Shown piece by piece: positions 16,575-24,534 of a DNA stretch of 64,000 bases. Numbering within the stretch: the stretch's first letter is position 1; each line of letters begins with the position of its first letter. The DNA comes from Plantibacter elymi (nom. nud.) (GTDB lineage: Bacteria > Actinomycetota > Actinomycetes > Actinomycetales > Microbacteriaceae). The translations under genes and the position numbers were made by a program. The stretch covers positions 124,001-188,000 of the forward strand of contig NZ_FXWJ01000004.1 in NCBI RefSeq assembly GCF_900177795.1, given 5' to 3'. The notes under the pieces were generated by a model, which worked only from the letters and a program-made list of their open reading frames with translations, was not told where the DNA came from and did no database searches.

Positions 16575-18497
16575 GTGGCACGCGAGAAACACGACCGCAT
16601 GCTCGGCTACCTCGCGGGACGGGACGGCTGGACGACGGCCACGGAGGTCGCGGAGGTGCTCGGCGTCACACCGCGGAGCGTCCGCAGCTACGTGACGGCG
16701 GTCAACACCCGCACGGCTCCGCACGACGTCGTCGAGTCCGGGCCGAACGGGTATCGGCTGAACGCCGACGGCTATGCGGTCTACCGACGCCGAGCCGCAT
16801 CGGCGTTCGAATCGGAGACCCCCCGGGATCGGCTGTACGGGCTCGTCCGGCTGCTCATCAGCGCCCCCTCGGGAATCGACGTGCACGAGACGGCACAGCG
16901 GCTCCACGTCAGCGAGTCGACCGTCGAGGGCGACCTCGGCCGGGTCCGCGCCATGCTCGCCGACACCGCCCTCACGCTCGACCGTTCCGGATCGACGGTG
17001 ACGATGGCCGGCGGCGAGACCGAGCGACGGCGCCTCCTCAGCCGCATGTTCCGCGACGAGACCGACCGCGGCATCGTCGAACTCGAGGCGCTCCAACGCG
17101 CGTTCGCGCCGAACGAGTTCAGCCCGTTCAAGGGCGAGCTGCTCGAAGCGTTGACCGCGCGCGGGTACTACGTGAACGAGTACGGCATCGCGAACGTCCT
17201 GCTCCACATCGCGATCGCCATCGACCGCGTCACGAAGGACCGTCCGGCGGAGCCCGCCGACCACGCTCCGCGCACCCCGGAGGTCGAGGCGGTCGCGGAG
17301 GATCTGGCGAGGCTCGTCGACGCCCACTTCCACGTCGAGCTCGGCGAGGGTGACCTCGTGTACCTCAGCTACCTGCTCGTGACACGGGTGGTGACGCCGG
17401 GCAGTGGGGCTCCCGCCGAAGTCCTCGTCGACGACTACGTCAACCAGGACGACCTCGCCGCCGTCCGTCAGGCCGTCGACCGCGCCGGCCGCGAGTACCT
17501 CGTCGACCTCTCCGACGAGGACTTCATCGTCCGGCTCACCCTCCACGTCCAGAACCTCATCCGTCGTGCACAGGACCAGTCCTACTCCCGCAATCCGCTG
17601 ACCCGCTCGATCAAGACCTCGTACCCGATGATCTACGAGCTCGCGGTCTTCATCGCCAGCCAACTGCAGCGGCACGGCTCCATCATCATCAACGACGACG
17701 AGATCGCCTACATCGCGATGCACGTCGGCGCCCAGCTCGAGCAGAAGGCCCGCAAGGAGGCCCTCCTCGGCTCCACGATCGTCTCCGCCGGCTACTACGA
17801 CATGCACGAGGTGCTGCGCCGACGCGTCGAATCGCAGCTCGGCGACGTCCTCGACGTCCGATCCGTCATCACCCGCACCGACGTCGACTGGGCCGCCATC
17901 GACACCGACCTCGTGCTCACGACGATCGAGCCACCAGCCCCTGCCGACGGCATCGTCGTCATCCAACCGTTCCTCACCGCGGCCGACGTGGAGCGCGTCC
18001 GCACCGCGGTCAGCCGCGTCCGTCGATCGTCCCGCTTGTCGGAGATCACCGACGAACTGCTGCAGTACTTCCACCCGGACCTCTTCCTCCGGAACGCGCA
18101 TGCCGAGGACGAGGAGGGCATGATCCGCCTGCTCGGCGAGCGCATGATCGCCCGAGGGATCATCGACGAGAGCTACCTCACCGCGGCGATCGAGCGGGAG
18201 CGGATGTCGTCGACGGCGTTCACCGACACCCTGGCCGTGCCGCACGCCATGGCGATGACCGCGCACTCGACGGCCATCGCGATCGCCGTGAACGAGACGC
18301 CGATGGAGTGGGGCGGAGCGCGCGTGAGCGTCGTCGCACTCGTGGCGTTCAGTGAATCGGGTCGCGCGGCGTTCCAGACGGTGTTCGACCAGTTCGTCGA
18401 GGTGTTCTCGGAGCGCTCGAGCGTCGCCCGGATCATCCGCCGTTCCGAGGACTTCGCCGGCTTCATCGACGAGCTCGTGCACGTCATCGACGGCTGA
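16575..18497 (+). CDS. mtlR: PRD-containing mannitol operon activator (BglG/MtlR type)
   Basis: Transcription activator whose activity is set by PTS phosphorylation. 640 residues: N-terminal helix-turn-helix (about 8-45), second HTH (about 100-128), two PRD domains (about 165-275 and 290-395, with His212, His324 and His383 at candidate phosphorylation sites), an EIIB-like region (about 398-485) and a EIIA domain (about 505-640) with His557 in AVPHAMA. The EIIB-like region lacks the usual phosphocysteine (reads TIVSAGYYDM), so input there is probably lost. Start is GTG 16575 after GGAGAGGG. Divergent from the mannitol PTS operon, which it probably controls. Confidence 0.9.
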   Translation: MAREKHDRMLGYLAGRDGWTTATEVAEVLGVTPRSVRSYVTAVNTRTAPHDVVESGPNGYRLNADGYAVYRRRAASAFESETPRDRLYGLVRLLISAPSGIDVHETAQRLHVSESTVEGDLGRVRAMLADTALTLDRSGSTVTMAGGETERRRLLSRMFRDETDRGIVELEALQRAFAPNEFSPFKGELLEALTARGYYVNEYGIANVLLHIAIAIDRVTKDRPAEPADHAPRTPEVEAVAEDLARLVDAHFHVELGEGDLVYLSYLLVTRVVTPGSGAPAEVLVDDYVNQDDLAAVRQAVDRAGREYLVDLSDEDFIVRLTLHVQNLIRRAQDQSYSRNPLTRSIKTSYPMIYELAVFIASQLQRHGSIIINDDEIAYIAMHVGAQLEQKARKEALLGSTIVSAGYYDMHEVLRRRVESQLGDVLDVRSVITRTDVDWAAIDTDLVLTTIEPPAPADGIVVIQPFLTAADVERVRTAVSRVRRSSRLSEITDELLQYFHPDLFLRNAHAEDEEGMIRLLGERMIARGIIDESYLTAAIERERMSSTAFTDTLAVPHAMAMTAHSTAIAIAVNETPMEWGGARVSVVALVAFSESGRAAFQTVFDQFVEVFSERSSVARIIRRSEDFAGFIDELVHVIDG

Positions 18498-18533
18498 GCA
18501 GCCATCACGCCGTCCCGGCACCGAATCATCCCT

Positions 18534-18590
18534 GTCACCGAGCGGTCCCGGTCACCGAGCGGTCCCGGTCACCGAGCTTGTCGAGGTGCT
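18534..18590. repeat. 17-bp tandem repeat ending in a GAGCTTGTCGAGG element
   Basis: GTCACCGAGCGGTCCCG is repeated at 18534 and 18551, and a third copy at 18568 diverges into GTCACCGAGCTTGTCGAGG. The last part resembles the CCCTGAGC(C/T)TGTCGAAGGG elements at 10695 and 50725. It lies between the convergent mtlR and the cupin regulator gene. Confidence 0.75.
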
Positions 18591-19162
18591 CAGACGTGCT
18601 CAGTGACCACCACGGCGGTCGTGCCCGGCTCGAGCGCCTCGAAGACGTGCGGCACGTCTCCGGCATGGGCGAGGTAGTCCCCCGGACCGAGTTCGACCTC
18701 CTCGCCGACGGGTCCGACGGACGCGCGACCGGTGCTGAGGATCCAGTGCTCGACGACGCCCGGCATGTGCGGCTCCGAACGCCTCGGCTCACCCGGTTCG
18801 ACGACGATGCGGTAGATGTCGCGTCGGGCGTTCGGCGGGCAGGCCGACAGCACCGTCGCGACGTAATCCGCCCCGGACGCGGCGAGGGTCGGCCCCTCAC
18901 CGGCACGGATCACCTGGACCGGTCGCCGCACCGGCTCGACCAGGCGGGCGAACGGGACGTCGAGGGTGACGCTGAGTGCCCAGAGGGTCTCGAGACTCGG
19001 GTTCCCGAGCCCCGCCTCCAGCTGCGAGAGGGTCGACTTCGCGATCCCGGCTCGACGGGCCACCTCGGCGAGTGACAGCCCGGTGCGTTGCCGCTCGCGG
19101 GTCAGCGCCGCCGCGACCGCGGCGTGCGGTGCTCCGTCGTCGGATGGTTCGACCTGCGTCAT
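18590..19162 (-). CDS. XRE-family regulator with C-terminal cupin domain
   Basis: 190-residue regulator: HTH_3 domain at about 16-72 (LSLAEVARRAGIAKSTLSQL then EAGLGNPSLETLW) and a cupin sensor domain at about 110-190 (SEPHMPGVVEHW, LGPGDYLAHAGDVPH). Proteins of this build usually repress an adjacent transport or catabolic gene and sense a small ligand in the cupin. It is divergent from azlCD, and a perfect palindrome sits between them. The ATG at 19162 has GGAG upstream. A much longer in-frame extension crosses the azlC gene antisense and is rejected. Confidence 0.9.
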   Translation of the reverse strand: MTQVEPSDDGAPHAAVAAALTRERQRTGLSLAEVARRAGIAKSTLSQLEAGLGNPSLETLWALSVTLDVPFARLVEPVRRPVQVIRAGEGPTLAASGADYVATVLSACPPNARRDIYRIVVEPGEPRRSEPHMPGVVEHWILSTGRASVGPVGEEVELGPGDYLAHAGDVPHVFEALEPGTTAVVVTEHV

Positions 19163-19183
19163 GCGTTCGCTCCAGAGTATTAC

Positions 19184-19203
19184 GCGTTCGATTTGACGAA
19201 CGC
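19184..19203. promoter_or_regulatory. Candidate operator of the cupin-HTH regulator
   Basis: Perfect inverted repeat GCGTTCG-N6-CGAACGC. It covers the -35 box of the azlC promoter (TTGACG, 19193-19198). Further GCGTTC half-sites lie at 19163, 19211 and 19231. Position and symmetry suggest autoregulation plus repression of azlCD. Confidence 0.6.
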
Positions 19204-19224
19204 TCGACCGGCGTTCAATATAGT
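19193..19224 (+). promoter_or_regulatory. azlC promoter
   Basis: TTGACG at 19193-19198 and TATAGT at 19219-19224 with a 20-bp spacer (CAATAT at 19216 gives 17 bp). Start of transcription should fall at about 19229-19231, that is on the GTG start of azlC, so the message is probably leaderless. Confidence 0.5.
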
Positions 19225-19228
19225 GTAC

Positions 19229-19918
19229 GTGCGTTCGATATGGAGTCACCTCGGTCGGCCGACCACGCGGGCCATCGCGCTGGTCTGCATCGCCGACGGG
19301 CTGGTCGGCATCTCCTACGGAGCCGTCGCCGTGCACTCCGGCATCCAGCCCTGGGTCGTACTGGCGCTCGCCCTGCTCGTCCTCGCCGGTGCCTCGGAGA
19401 TCCTGTTCGTCGGGATCGTCGCGGCCGGCGGGAGTCCACTGACCGCCGCCCTGGCCGGGCTGCTCGTGAACGCCCGTCACCTGCCGTTCGGCCTCGCGAT
19501 CCACGAGGTCGTCGGTACGGGCTGGCGCCGCGTGCTCGGTACACACCTCCTCAACGACGAGTCCGTCGTCTTCGCGCTCGACCAGGACACCCTGGAGCGG
19601 AAGCGCGCCGCGTTCTGGGCCTGCGGCCTCGGCATCCTCCTCTGCTGGCCCGCGGGTGCCGCACTCGGAGCCTTCGCCGGCACCGTGATCGAGGACACGG
19701 ACGCCTTCGGACTCGACGTGATGTTCCCCGCCGTCCTGCTCGCCCTCATCTTCCCCGCCCTTCGCGAGCGCCGGACGCGCCGAGCCGCGCTCGTCGGCGC
19801 GGTCGTCGCCGTCGCCGCGACGCCGTTCCTCCCGGCGGGGATCCCCGTCCTGTTGTCGCTCGTCGGTCTCCTGTTCGGCTTCGGCCGGAAGCAGCCGAAG
19901 CAGGAGGTCACCGCATGA
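19229..19918 (+). CDS. azlC: AzlC-type branched-chain amino acid exporter, large subunit
   Basis: Large subunit of a two-component amino-acid exporter of the LIV-E family, inner membrane, 229 residues with several hydrophobic helices. Family features are ADGLVGISYGAVA near the N-terminus, NARHLPFGLAIHE and HLLNDESVVFA. The start is uncertain: no ribosome site is present, and GTG 19229 is chosen because it coincides with the expected transcription start; GTG 19223 is the alternative. Its end overlaps azlD (ATGA). Controlled most likely by the divergent cupin-HTH protein. Confidence 0.9.
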   Translation: MRSIWSHLGRPTTRAIALVCIADGLVGISYGAVAVHSGIQPWVVLALALLVLAGASEILFVGIVAAGGSPLTAALAGLLVNARHLPFGLAIHEVVGTGWRRVLGTHLLNDESVVFALDQDTLERKRAAFWACGLGILLCWPAGAALGAFAGTVIEDTDAFGLDVMFPAVLLALIFPALRERRTRRAALVGAVVAVAATPFLPAGIPVLLSLVGLLFGFGRKQPKQEVTA

Positions 19919-20238
19919 ACCAGTCGATGCTCGTGCTGGTCGGGATCGCGATCCTCGCGGTGGGCACCTACACGTTCCGCCTGGCCGGGCCACTCCTGCG
20001 GACCCGTACCGAGGTCTCGGAACGGGTCGAGACGCTGCTCGCGGACGCCGCCATCGTCCTGCTGATGGCGGTGCTCACGACCACGGCACTGACCCAGGAC
20101 CAGCAGTTCGCGGGATTCGCGCGACTCTCGGGCGTCATCATCGCCGGCGTCCTCGCCTGGAGGAACGCACCATTCGTCGTCATCGTCCTCGCAGCAGCCC
20201 TCACAACGGCGCTCCTCCGCCTGGCGGGCGTCGCCTGA
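19915..20238 (+). CDS. azlD: AzlD-type branched-chain amino acid exporter, small subunit
   Basis: Small membrane subunit paired with AzlC; 107 residues, about four hydrophobic segments, with the family stretch VGTYTFRLAGPLL and LAWRNAPFVVIV. Ribosome site CAGGAGG sits inside the azlC end and the start overlaps the azlC stop, so the two are made together. The stop is 4 bp from that of convergent nagB, leaving no room for a terminator. Confidence 0.92.
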   Translation: MNQSMLVLVGIAILAVGTYTFRLAGPLLRTRTEVSERVETLLADAAIVLLMAVLTTTALTQDQQFAGFARLSGVIIAGVLAWRNAPFVVIVLAAALTTALLRLAGVA

Positions 20239-20242
20239 GCCG

Positions 20243-21022
20243 TCAGATGCCCTGCCAGGCGGGCTTGTTGGCATATGCGTAGCGGTAGTAGTCGGCGTGC
20301 TGCAGCTCGGACGCAGCCGCTTCGTCGAGGACCACCGTGGCGCGCGGGTGCAGCTGCACGGCCGAACCGGGGAGGTTCGCGGAGAGCGGTCCCTCGAGCG
20401 CGGCGGCGATCGCAGCGGCCTTCCCCGCACCGAAGGCGAGGAGGACGAGGTGTCTCGCGCGGAGGATGGTGCCGAGCCCCTGGGTGATGCAGTGCATGGG
20501 TACGTCGTCGATCGAGTCGAAGAACCGCGCGTTGTCCCGGCGGGTCTGCTCCGTCAGGGTCTTCACGCGGGTGAGAGACGCGAACGACGAGCCAGGCTCG
20601 TTGAACCCGATGTGGCCGTCGGTCCCGATGCCGAGGATCTGCAGGTCGACACCACCGGCGGCCTGGATCGCCGCTTCGTAGTCGGCGCCGGCGTGCTGGA
20701 TGGTCTCGGCTGCACCGTTCGGCACCTGGATGCGCTCGGGCACGAGACCGAGTGGCTCGACGACCTCACGCGTGATGACGGAACGGTACGACTCGGGGTG
20801 CCCGGCCGGCAGGCCGACGTACTCGTCGAGGGCGAACCCGCGCACCCGCGAGACGTCGAGGTCGCGGGACCGGGTCGCGAGCGCTTCGTAGACGGGGAGC
20901 GGTGTCGAACCAGTCGCCAGTCCGAGGACGGCGTCTGGACGCTCCTCGATCAGGGAGACGATCGCCTCCGCGACGAGGGCGCCGGCGGCACCGCTGTCCC
21001 CCACGATCACGACTTCAGCCAT
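20243..21022 (-). CDS. nagB: Glucosamine-6-phosphate deaminase
   Basis: Converts glucosamine-6-phosphate to fructose-6-phosphate and ammonia, the last committed step of amino-sugar use. 259 residues, normal length. Motifs: LGLATGSTPLPVY (phosphate binding), FALDEYVGLP with the catalytic Asp, and GIGTDGHIGFNEPGSSF. Start ATG overlaps the end of the ROK kinase gene by 8 nt, which makes a two-gene operon. nagA is at 8181 on the other strand. Confidence 0.96.
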   Translation of the reverse strand: MAEVVIVGDSGAAGALVAEAIVSLIEERPDAVLGLATGSTPLPVYEALATRSRDLDVSRVRGFALDEYVGLPAGHPESYRSVITREVVEPLGLVPERIQVPNGAAETIQHAGADYEAAIQAAGGVDLQILGIGTDGHIGFNEPGSSFASLTRVKTLTEQTRRDNARFFDSIDDVPMHCITQGLGTILRARHLVLLAFGAGKAAAIAAALEGPLSANLPGSAVQLHPRATVVLDEAAASELQHADYYRYAYANKPAWQGI

Positions 21023-21926
21023 GCGACGATTCTCCTCTTCCCACGAGCGCTGCGCCGATCGCCGCGACGGGGGATCCCGTCGGCACGAGGCGCACGCGCT
21101 GTTCCAATTGCAATGATGCGACGAATCGAGACCCGGCGGCGGATTCGGCCAAAGCCTCGCGGATGACGGCGAGCAGTCGCTCGCCGAGAGCGGTGAGCCC
21201 TCCGCCGAGGACGATGTCGTCGGCGTCGACGGTGAGGGTCAGGATGCGGACGGCCGCGGCCGCTCCGTGACCGAGGCGTGCGCGGAGGGCGAGGGCCCGT
21301 GGGTCGCCTGCGTCGGCGTGGTCGAAGAGGTCGAGCACCGGCAGTGCCACGTCGGCTCCCCAGGCAGCGGAGACCGCACCGCCGGCGGCCATGGTCTCGA
21401 CGCACCCGCGCTGTCCGCACCCGCAGCGGTCGCCGAGCGGATCGACCGACAGATGCCCCACCTCGCCGGCGACCCCGCTCGAGCCCTGCCAGAGCCGGCC
21501 GTCCGTGACGATGCCGGCGGCGACGCCCGTGCCGAGGTTGAGGTAGGCCATCGTGCCGGAGCCGTCGAGGAGCTGCCAGGCGCCGAGGGCGGCCGCCTTC
21601 ACATCGTTCTCCACGGCGACGGGGACCCCGAGGCGCTGGGCGAGGATCGCGCCGAGCTCGAGTTCCTCCACATCGAGGTTGACGGCGTGGGTCACGCGGC
21701 CGGTGCCCGGGACGATGAGGCCGGGGATACCGACGCCGACCGATGTGAAGGCGTCGATCGGACGAGCGACGGCGTCGGAGAGCCGACTGACGGCCTCGAC
21801 GGCGGTCTCGACGACCGCGTCCGGGCCGCGTCCGGTGACCAGTCTGAGCCGATGCAGGAGCGCGCCGTCGTCCGTCACGACGACCGCATCGGTCTTCGTG
21901 CCGCCGATGTCGAGTCCGACCCTCAC
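21015..21926 (-). CDS. ROK-family sugar kinase
   Basis: ATP-dependent sugar kinase of the ROK family, 303 residues without an N-terminal HTH, so a kinase and not a repressor. It shows the phosphate loop GLDIGGTKTDAVV, catalytic Asp in VENDVKAAALG, the GEVGHLSV histidine and the zinc motif CGCGQRGCVET. The overlap with nagB points to an amino sugar such as N-acetylglucosamine as substrate; glucokinase activity cannot be excluded. GTG 21926 is used: GGAG lies upstream and no ATG fits the family N-terminus. Confidence 0.88.
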   Translation of the reverse strand: MRVGLDIGGTKTDAVVVTDDGALLHRLRLVTGRGPDAVVETAVEAVSRLSDAVARPIDAFTSVGVGIPGLIVPGTGRVTHAVNLDVEELELGAILAQRLGVPVAVENDVKAAALGAWQLLDGSGTMAYLNLGTGVAAGIVTDGRLWQGSSGVAGEVGHLSVDPLGDRCGCGQRGCVETMAAGGAVSAAWGADVALPVLDLFDHADAGDPRALALRARLGHGAAAAVRILTLTVDADDIVLGGGLTALGERLLAVIREALAESAAGSRFVASLQLEQRVRLVPTGSPVAAIGAALVGRGESSHG

Positions 21927-21983
21927 GCGGCTCGTCTCCGGAGGGCGTCGTGGCGCGTCTGCATGCTGTGGTTCCTTCGATCC

Positions 21984-22006
21984 GTGGTGCGACCCGCTCG
22001 CACCAC
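21984..22006. promoter_or_regulatory. Perfect inverted repeat in ROK kinase leader
   Basis: GTGGTGCGA (21984-21992), CCCGC, TCGCACCAC (21998-22006). It lies 58 bp before the ROK kinase start and next to the 22010-22030 dyad. It may be an operator or an mRNA leader hairpin. Confidence 0.45.
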
Positions 22007-22009
22007 CGG

Positions 22010-22030
22010 TTTGTTCGCCAAGCTTACAAA
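22010..22030. promoter_or_regulatory. Candidate operator shared with the hexosaminidase gene
   Basis: TTTGTTC (22010-22016), 7 nt, TTACAAA (22024-22030). Layout and half-sites match the dyad at 812-832 with two mismatches in the right arm. The shared element links the two amino-sugar loci. Confidence 0.42.
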
Positions 22031-22184
22031 TAAACGGGGCTCGCGTCCATGTCGACGACGACCGCGCACCAGGATCGGACGGCGCACGCCTGCGGGTGGC
22101 GGGCTCCACCGGGTAGCCTGGAGGCCGACCGCAGCGTGCGGGCGGGCCCGCCACGGGCTCCGAACACGGGGGAATCACACCACC

Positions 22185-22598
22185 ATGAAGAAGAACGCAG
22201 CAGCATTCCTCGGCGCGATCGCCGTTTCGGGCCTGCTCCTCACCGGCTGTGCCGGCGGCGCCCAGAGCAAAGAGGATGCGTGCAAGCTCATCCAGTCCGA
22301 GGTGACGGAGTCGGCTTCGCAGCTGCAGTCGGGCCTGAGCTCGCTGTCCTCCGACCCCGAGGCGGCCGTCACCCAGCTCGACGACTTCTCCGGAACGTTC
22401 AAGGCGGCGGCCGACAAGGTCACGAACGACGAGGTGAAGACCGCGGCGAACGACTCGGTGAAGGCGCTCAACGACTTCATCGACGTCGCGAAGACGGCTG
22501 TCGACGACCCGCAGAACGTCGACCAGACCGGGCTCACGGATTCACTCACGAAGCTCCAGGACAAGTTCACCACGCTCGGGAACACCTGCAGCCTCTAG
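22185..22598 (+). CDS. Small putative lipoprotein, function unknown
   Basis: 137 residues with a lipoprotein signal: charged start (MKKN), hydrophobic core and lipobox LLTGC with Cys22 as lipidation site. The mature part is acidic, helical and rich in Ser, Asp, Lys and Val (for example LNDFIDVAKTAVDD), with two more cysteines at the ends (DACKLI and NTCSL) that could form a disulfide. No named family recognised. Probably anchored outside the cell membrane. The gene stands alone between the divergent ROK kinase and a convergent ABC permease. Confidence 0.8.
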   Translation: MKKNAAAFLGAIAVSGLLLTGCAGGAQSKEDACKLIQSEVTESASQLQSGLSSLSSDPEAAVTQLDDFSGTFKAAADKVTNDEVKTAANDSVKALNDFIDVAKTAVDDPQNVDQTGLTDSLTKLQDKFTTLGNTCSL

Positions 22599-22613
22599 CT
22601 CGGCACGACTGAC

Positions 22614-22647
22614 GACGGGCCCCGGATCGGCTGATCCGAGGCCCGTC
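22614..22647. terminator. Two-way terminator between lipoprotein and ABC permease genes
   Basis: GACGGGCC and CGGATC pair with GATCCG and GGCCCGTC around a GGCT loop, one bulge on each side. It serves two convergent genes whose stops lie at 22598 and 22667. Confidence 0.75.
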
Positions 22648-22666
22648 TCCGTCTCCGCGCCGGTGG

Positions 22667-23584
22667 CTACTTCACGGATCCCTCGGTGAGCCCGCCACGC
22701 CAGAAGCGTTGCAGCACGATCATCGCGATCGCCAACGGGATGATCGACAACAGCGCGCCGCCGGTCGTCAGCTCGTAGAACTCCGGCAAGCGGTCGACCT
22801 GGCTCCGCCAGTTGTTGAGGCCCAGGGTGATCGGGTACAGCGTGCTGTCGGACAGCATGACGAGTGGCAGGAAGTAGTTGTTCCAGATGCCGACCAGCTG
22901 GAAGAGGAAGACGGTCACGAGCGCTGGCGTGAGGATCTTCAGCCCCACGGTGTGGAAGATCCGCAGCTCGCTCGCCCCGTCGATCCGCGCGGCCTCGATG
23001 AGCGAGTCGTCGATCGTCGCATCGGCGTAGATCCGGCAGAGGAACAACCCGAACGGCGAGACGAGCGACGGCAGGAGTACCGACCAGTACGTGTTCGCGA
23101 GCCCCATCTGGCTGAAGAGCAGGAACAGCGGGAGCGCGGTGGCCGTCCCCGGCACGAGGACCCCGCCGAGGATGGTGCCGAAGACGAGGTTGCGCCCGCG
23201 GAACCGGTACTTCGCGAGCGCGTACCCACCTGCGGCGGCGAGGTACGTCGCGATGAGGGCCCCCACGCCCGCGTACAGCACCGAGTTGCCGAACCAGCGG
23301 ACGAAGATGCCACCGTCGTAGATGAGCACCTCGTGGAGGTTCGACCACAACGAGAACTCGGAGCCGAGGAGGAAGCCGTTGCTGCCGAACAGATCCTCGG
23401 TGCTCTTGGTCGCAGCGATCACCACCCAGTACACCGGCACCAGGAAGTAGACCGCGACGACGACGAGGATGCCCGTCACGAGCACCCGCATCGCCCTGGA
23501 TCCACCTGGGCGTCCCTGCTGATCGCTCAGCCGCTGGGCTCGCTTCGACGAGCTCGCGGTCGTGATGCTCCGGGTCTCGCTCAT
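22667..23584 (-). CDS. Carbohydrate ABC transporter permease, MalG type
   Basis: Inner membrane subunit of a CUT1-type sugar importer, 305 residues with six hydrophobic helices. The EAA loop that contacts the ATPase reads EAARIDGASELRIFHTVGLK; the C-terminal GSVK ending is typical of MalG-like proteins. ATG 23584 follows GAGGAGGG and overlaps the upstream permease stop (ATGA). No ATPase gene is in the operon, so a shared MsiK-like ATPase from elsewhere probably energises it (known for actinobacterial CUT1 systems). Confidence 0.92.
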   Translation of the reverse strand: MSETRSITTASSSKRAQRLSDQQGRPGGSRAMRVLVTGILVVVAVYFLVPVYWVVIAATKSTEDLFGSNGFLLGSEFSLWSNLHEVLIYDGGIFVRWFGNSVLYAGVGALIATYLAAAGGYALAKYRFRGRNLVFGTILGGVLVPGTATALPLFLLFSQMGLANTYWSVLLPSLVSPFGLFLCRIYADATIDDSLIEAARIDGASELRIFHTVGLKILTPALVTVFLFQLVGIWNNYFLPLVMLSDSTLYPITLGLNNWRSQVDRLPEFYELTTGGALLSIIPLAIAMIVLQRFWRGGLTEGSVK

Positions 23585-24534
23585 GATGCCCTCCTCGACG
23601 TCAGGCGCAGGAAGATGAACGACAGCGCGAACGCGACCACGGCGATGAGCACCGCCTGCGCTGCGGCGACGTTGTAGTCGTTGTAGGCGAACGCGGTCGT
23701 GTAGGCGCTGAGGTTCGGCGTGTACTCGTTGTCGATCGCGGGCGACACCGTCTGCAGCACCTGGGGCTCGGCGAAGAGCTGGAGCGTACCGATGATGGAG
23801 AACACGGTCGTGAGGATGAGCGCCGGCCGGATGAGCGGGAGCTGGATGCTCACCGCGACCCGGAACGGCCCGGCGCCGTCGACCTTCGCGGCCTCGTACA
23901 CCTCGCCGGGGATGGCCTTCAACTGGGCGACGATGATCATCATGTTGTAGCCGGTGTAGGTCCACGTCACGATGTTGGCGATGGACCAGAGCACGGTGCC
24001 TGCGCCGAGGAAGTCGAGCTCGATCCCCATCGCCCCGGCGATGTCGATGATCGGGCTGAGTCCCGGGACGTAGAGGAACGACCAGAGGATCGTCGCGATC
24101 ACGCCGGGGATGCCGTAGGGCAGGAAGTACACGGCACGGAAGAACCCCGGCCACTTCGCGGAGGCGGACTCGAGGAGGAGCGCCAGCAGGGTGCACAGGG
24201 CGATCATGACCGTGACCTGCACGACGCCGAAGAGGAGCATCCGGCCGATCGAGGCGATGAAGTTGCCGTTCTCCAGGGCCTGGGCGTAGTTGGAGAACCA
24301 CGCGAACTCGGTTGTGACTCCCTCCTCGCCGAAGACACCCTTCCGTGAGACGCGGAGGAAACTGCTGCCGATCGCGACGATGATCGGCAGGATGAAGGTG
24401 AGGACGAAGAGCGCCAGGAACGGTCCGAGGAGCACCCACGGAGCCGCGACCGAGGTCCGGCGTCGGCGCTGCGCCCCCGACCGCGACGGGTCGTCCGCCA
24501 CACCGCGCGCCGGGCGTTCCGTGACGGCGCTCAC
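23581..24534 (-). CDS. Carbohydrate ABC transporter permease, MalF type
   Basis: Partner membrane subunit, 317 residues, about six hydrophobic helices after a basic cytoplasmic N-terminus. EAA loop: EVYEAAKVDGAGPFRVAVSI. GTG 24534 overlaps the stop of the solute-binding protein gene (GTGA), showing coupling. Together with the MalG-type protein it forms the channel of a sugar importer; the sugar is unknown. Confidence 0.92.
   Translation of the reverse strand: MSAVTERPARGVADDPSRSGAQRRRRTSVAAPWVLLGPFLALFVLTFILPIIVAIGSSFLRVSRKGVFGEEGVTTEFAWFSNYAQALENGNFIASIGRMLLFGVVQVTVMIALCTLLALLLESASAKWPGFFRAVYFLPYGIPGVIATILWSFLYVPGLSPIIDIAGAMGIELDFLGAGTVLWSIANIVTWTYTGYNMMIIVAQLKAIPGEVYEAAKVDGAGPFRVAVSIQLPLIRPALILTTVFSIIGTLQLFAEPQVLQTVSPAIDNEYTPNLSAYTTAFAYNDYNVAAAQAVLIAVVAFALSFIFLRLTSRRAS

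Noticed and set aside
16419-18521. 700-codon minus-strand frame across mtlR
   Set aside because: Antisense shadow of the MtlR gene; low-complexity Asp/Val/Arg-rich product and no ribosome site.
18534-18590. Possible CRISPR remnant from short direct repeats
   Set aside because: Units are 17 bp with no spacers between them, and the third copy decays into the dispersed element; no cas genes are near.
19163-19993. N-terminal extension of the cupin-HTH regulator to 467 residues
   Set aside because: The added part is antisense to azlC and azlD; the HTH protein has its own ATG with GGAG, and the operator lies just upstream of it.
21984-22030. DasR (dre) operator for the nag genes
   Set aside because: The remembered Streptomyces consensus (ACTGGTCTAGACCACT-like) does not fit either dyad.
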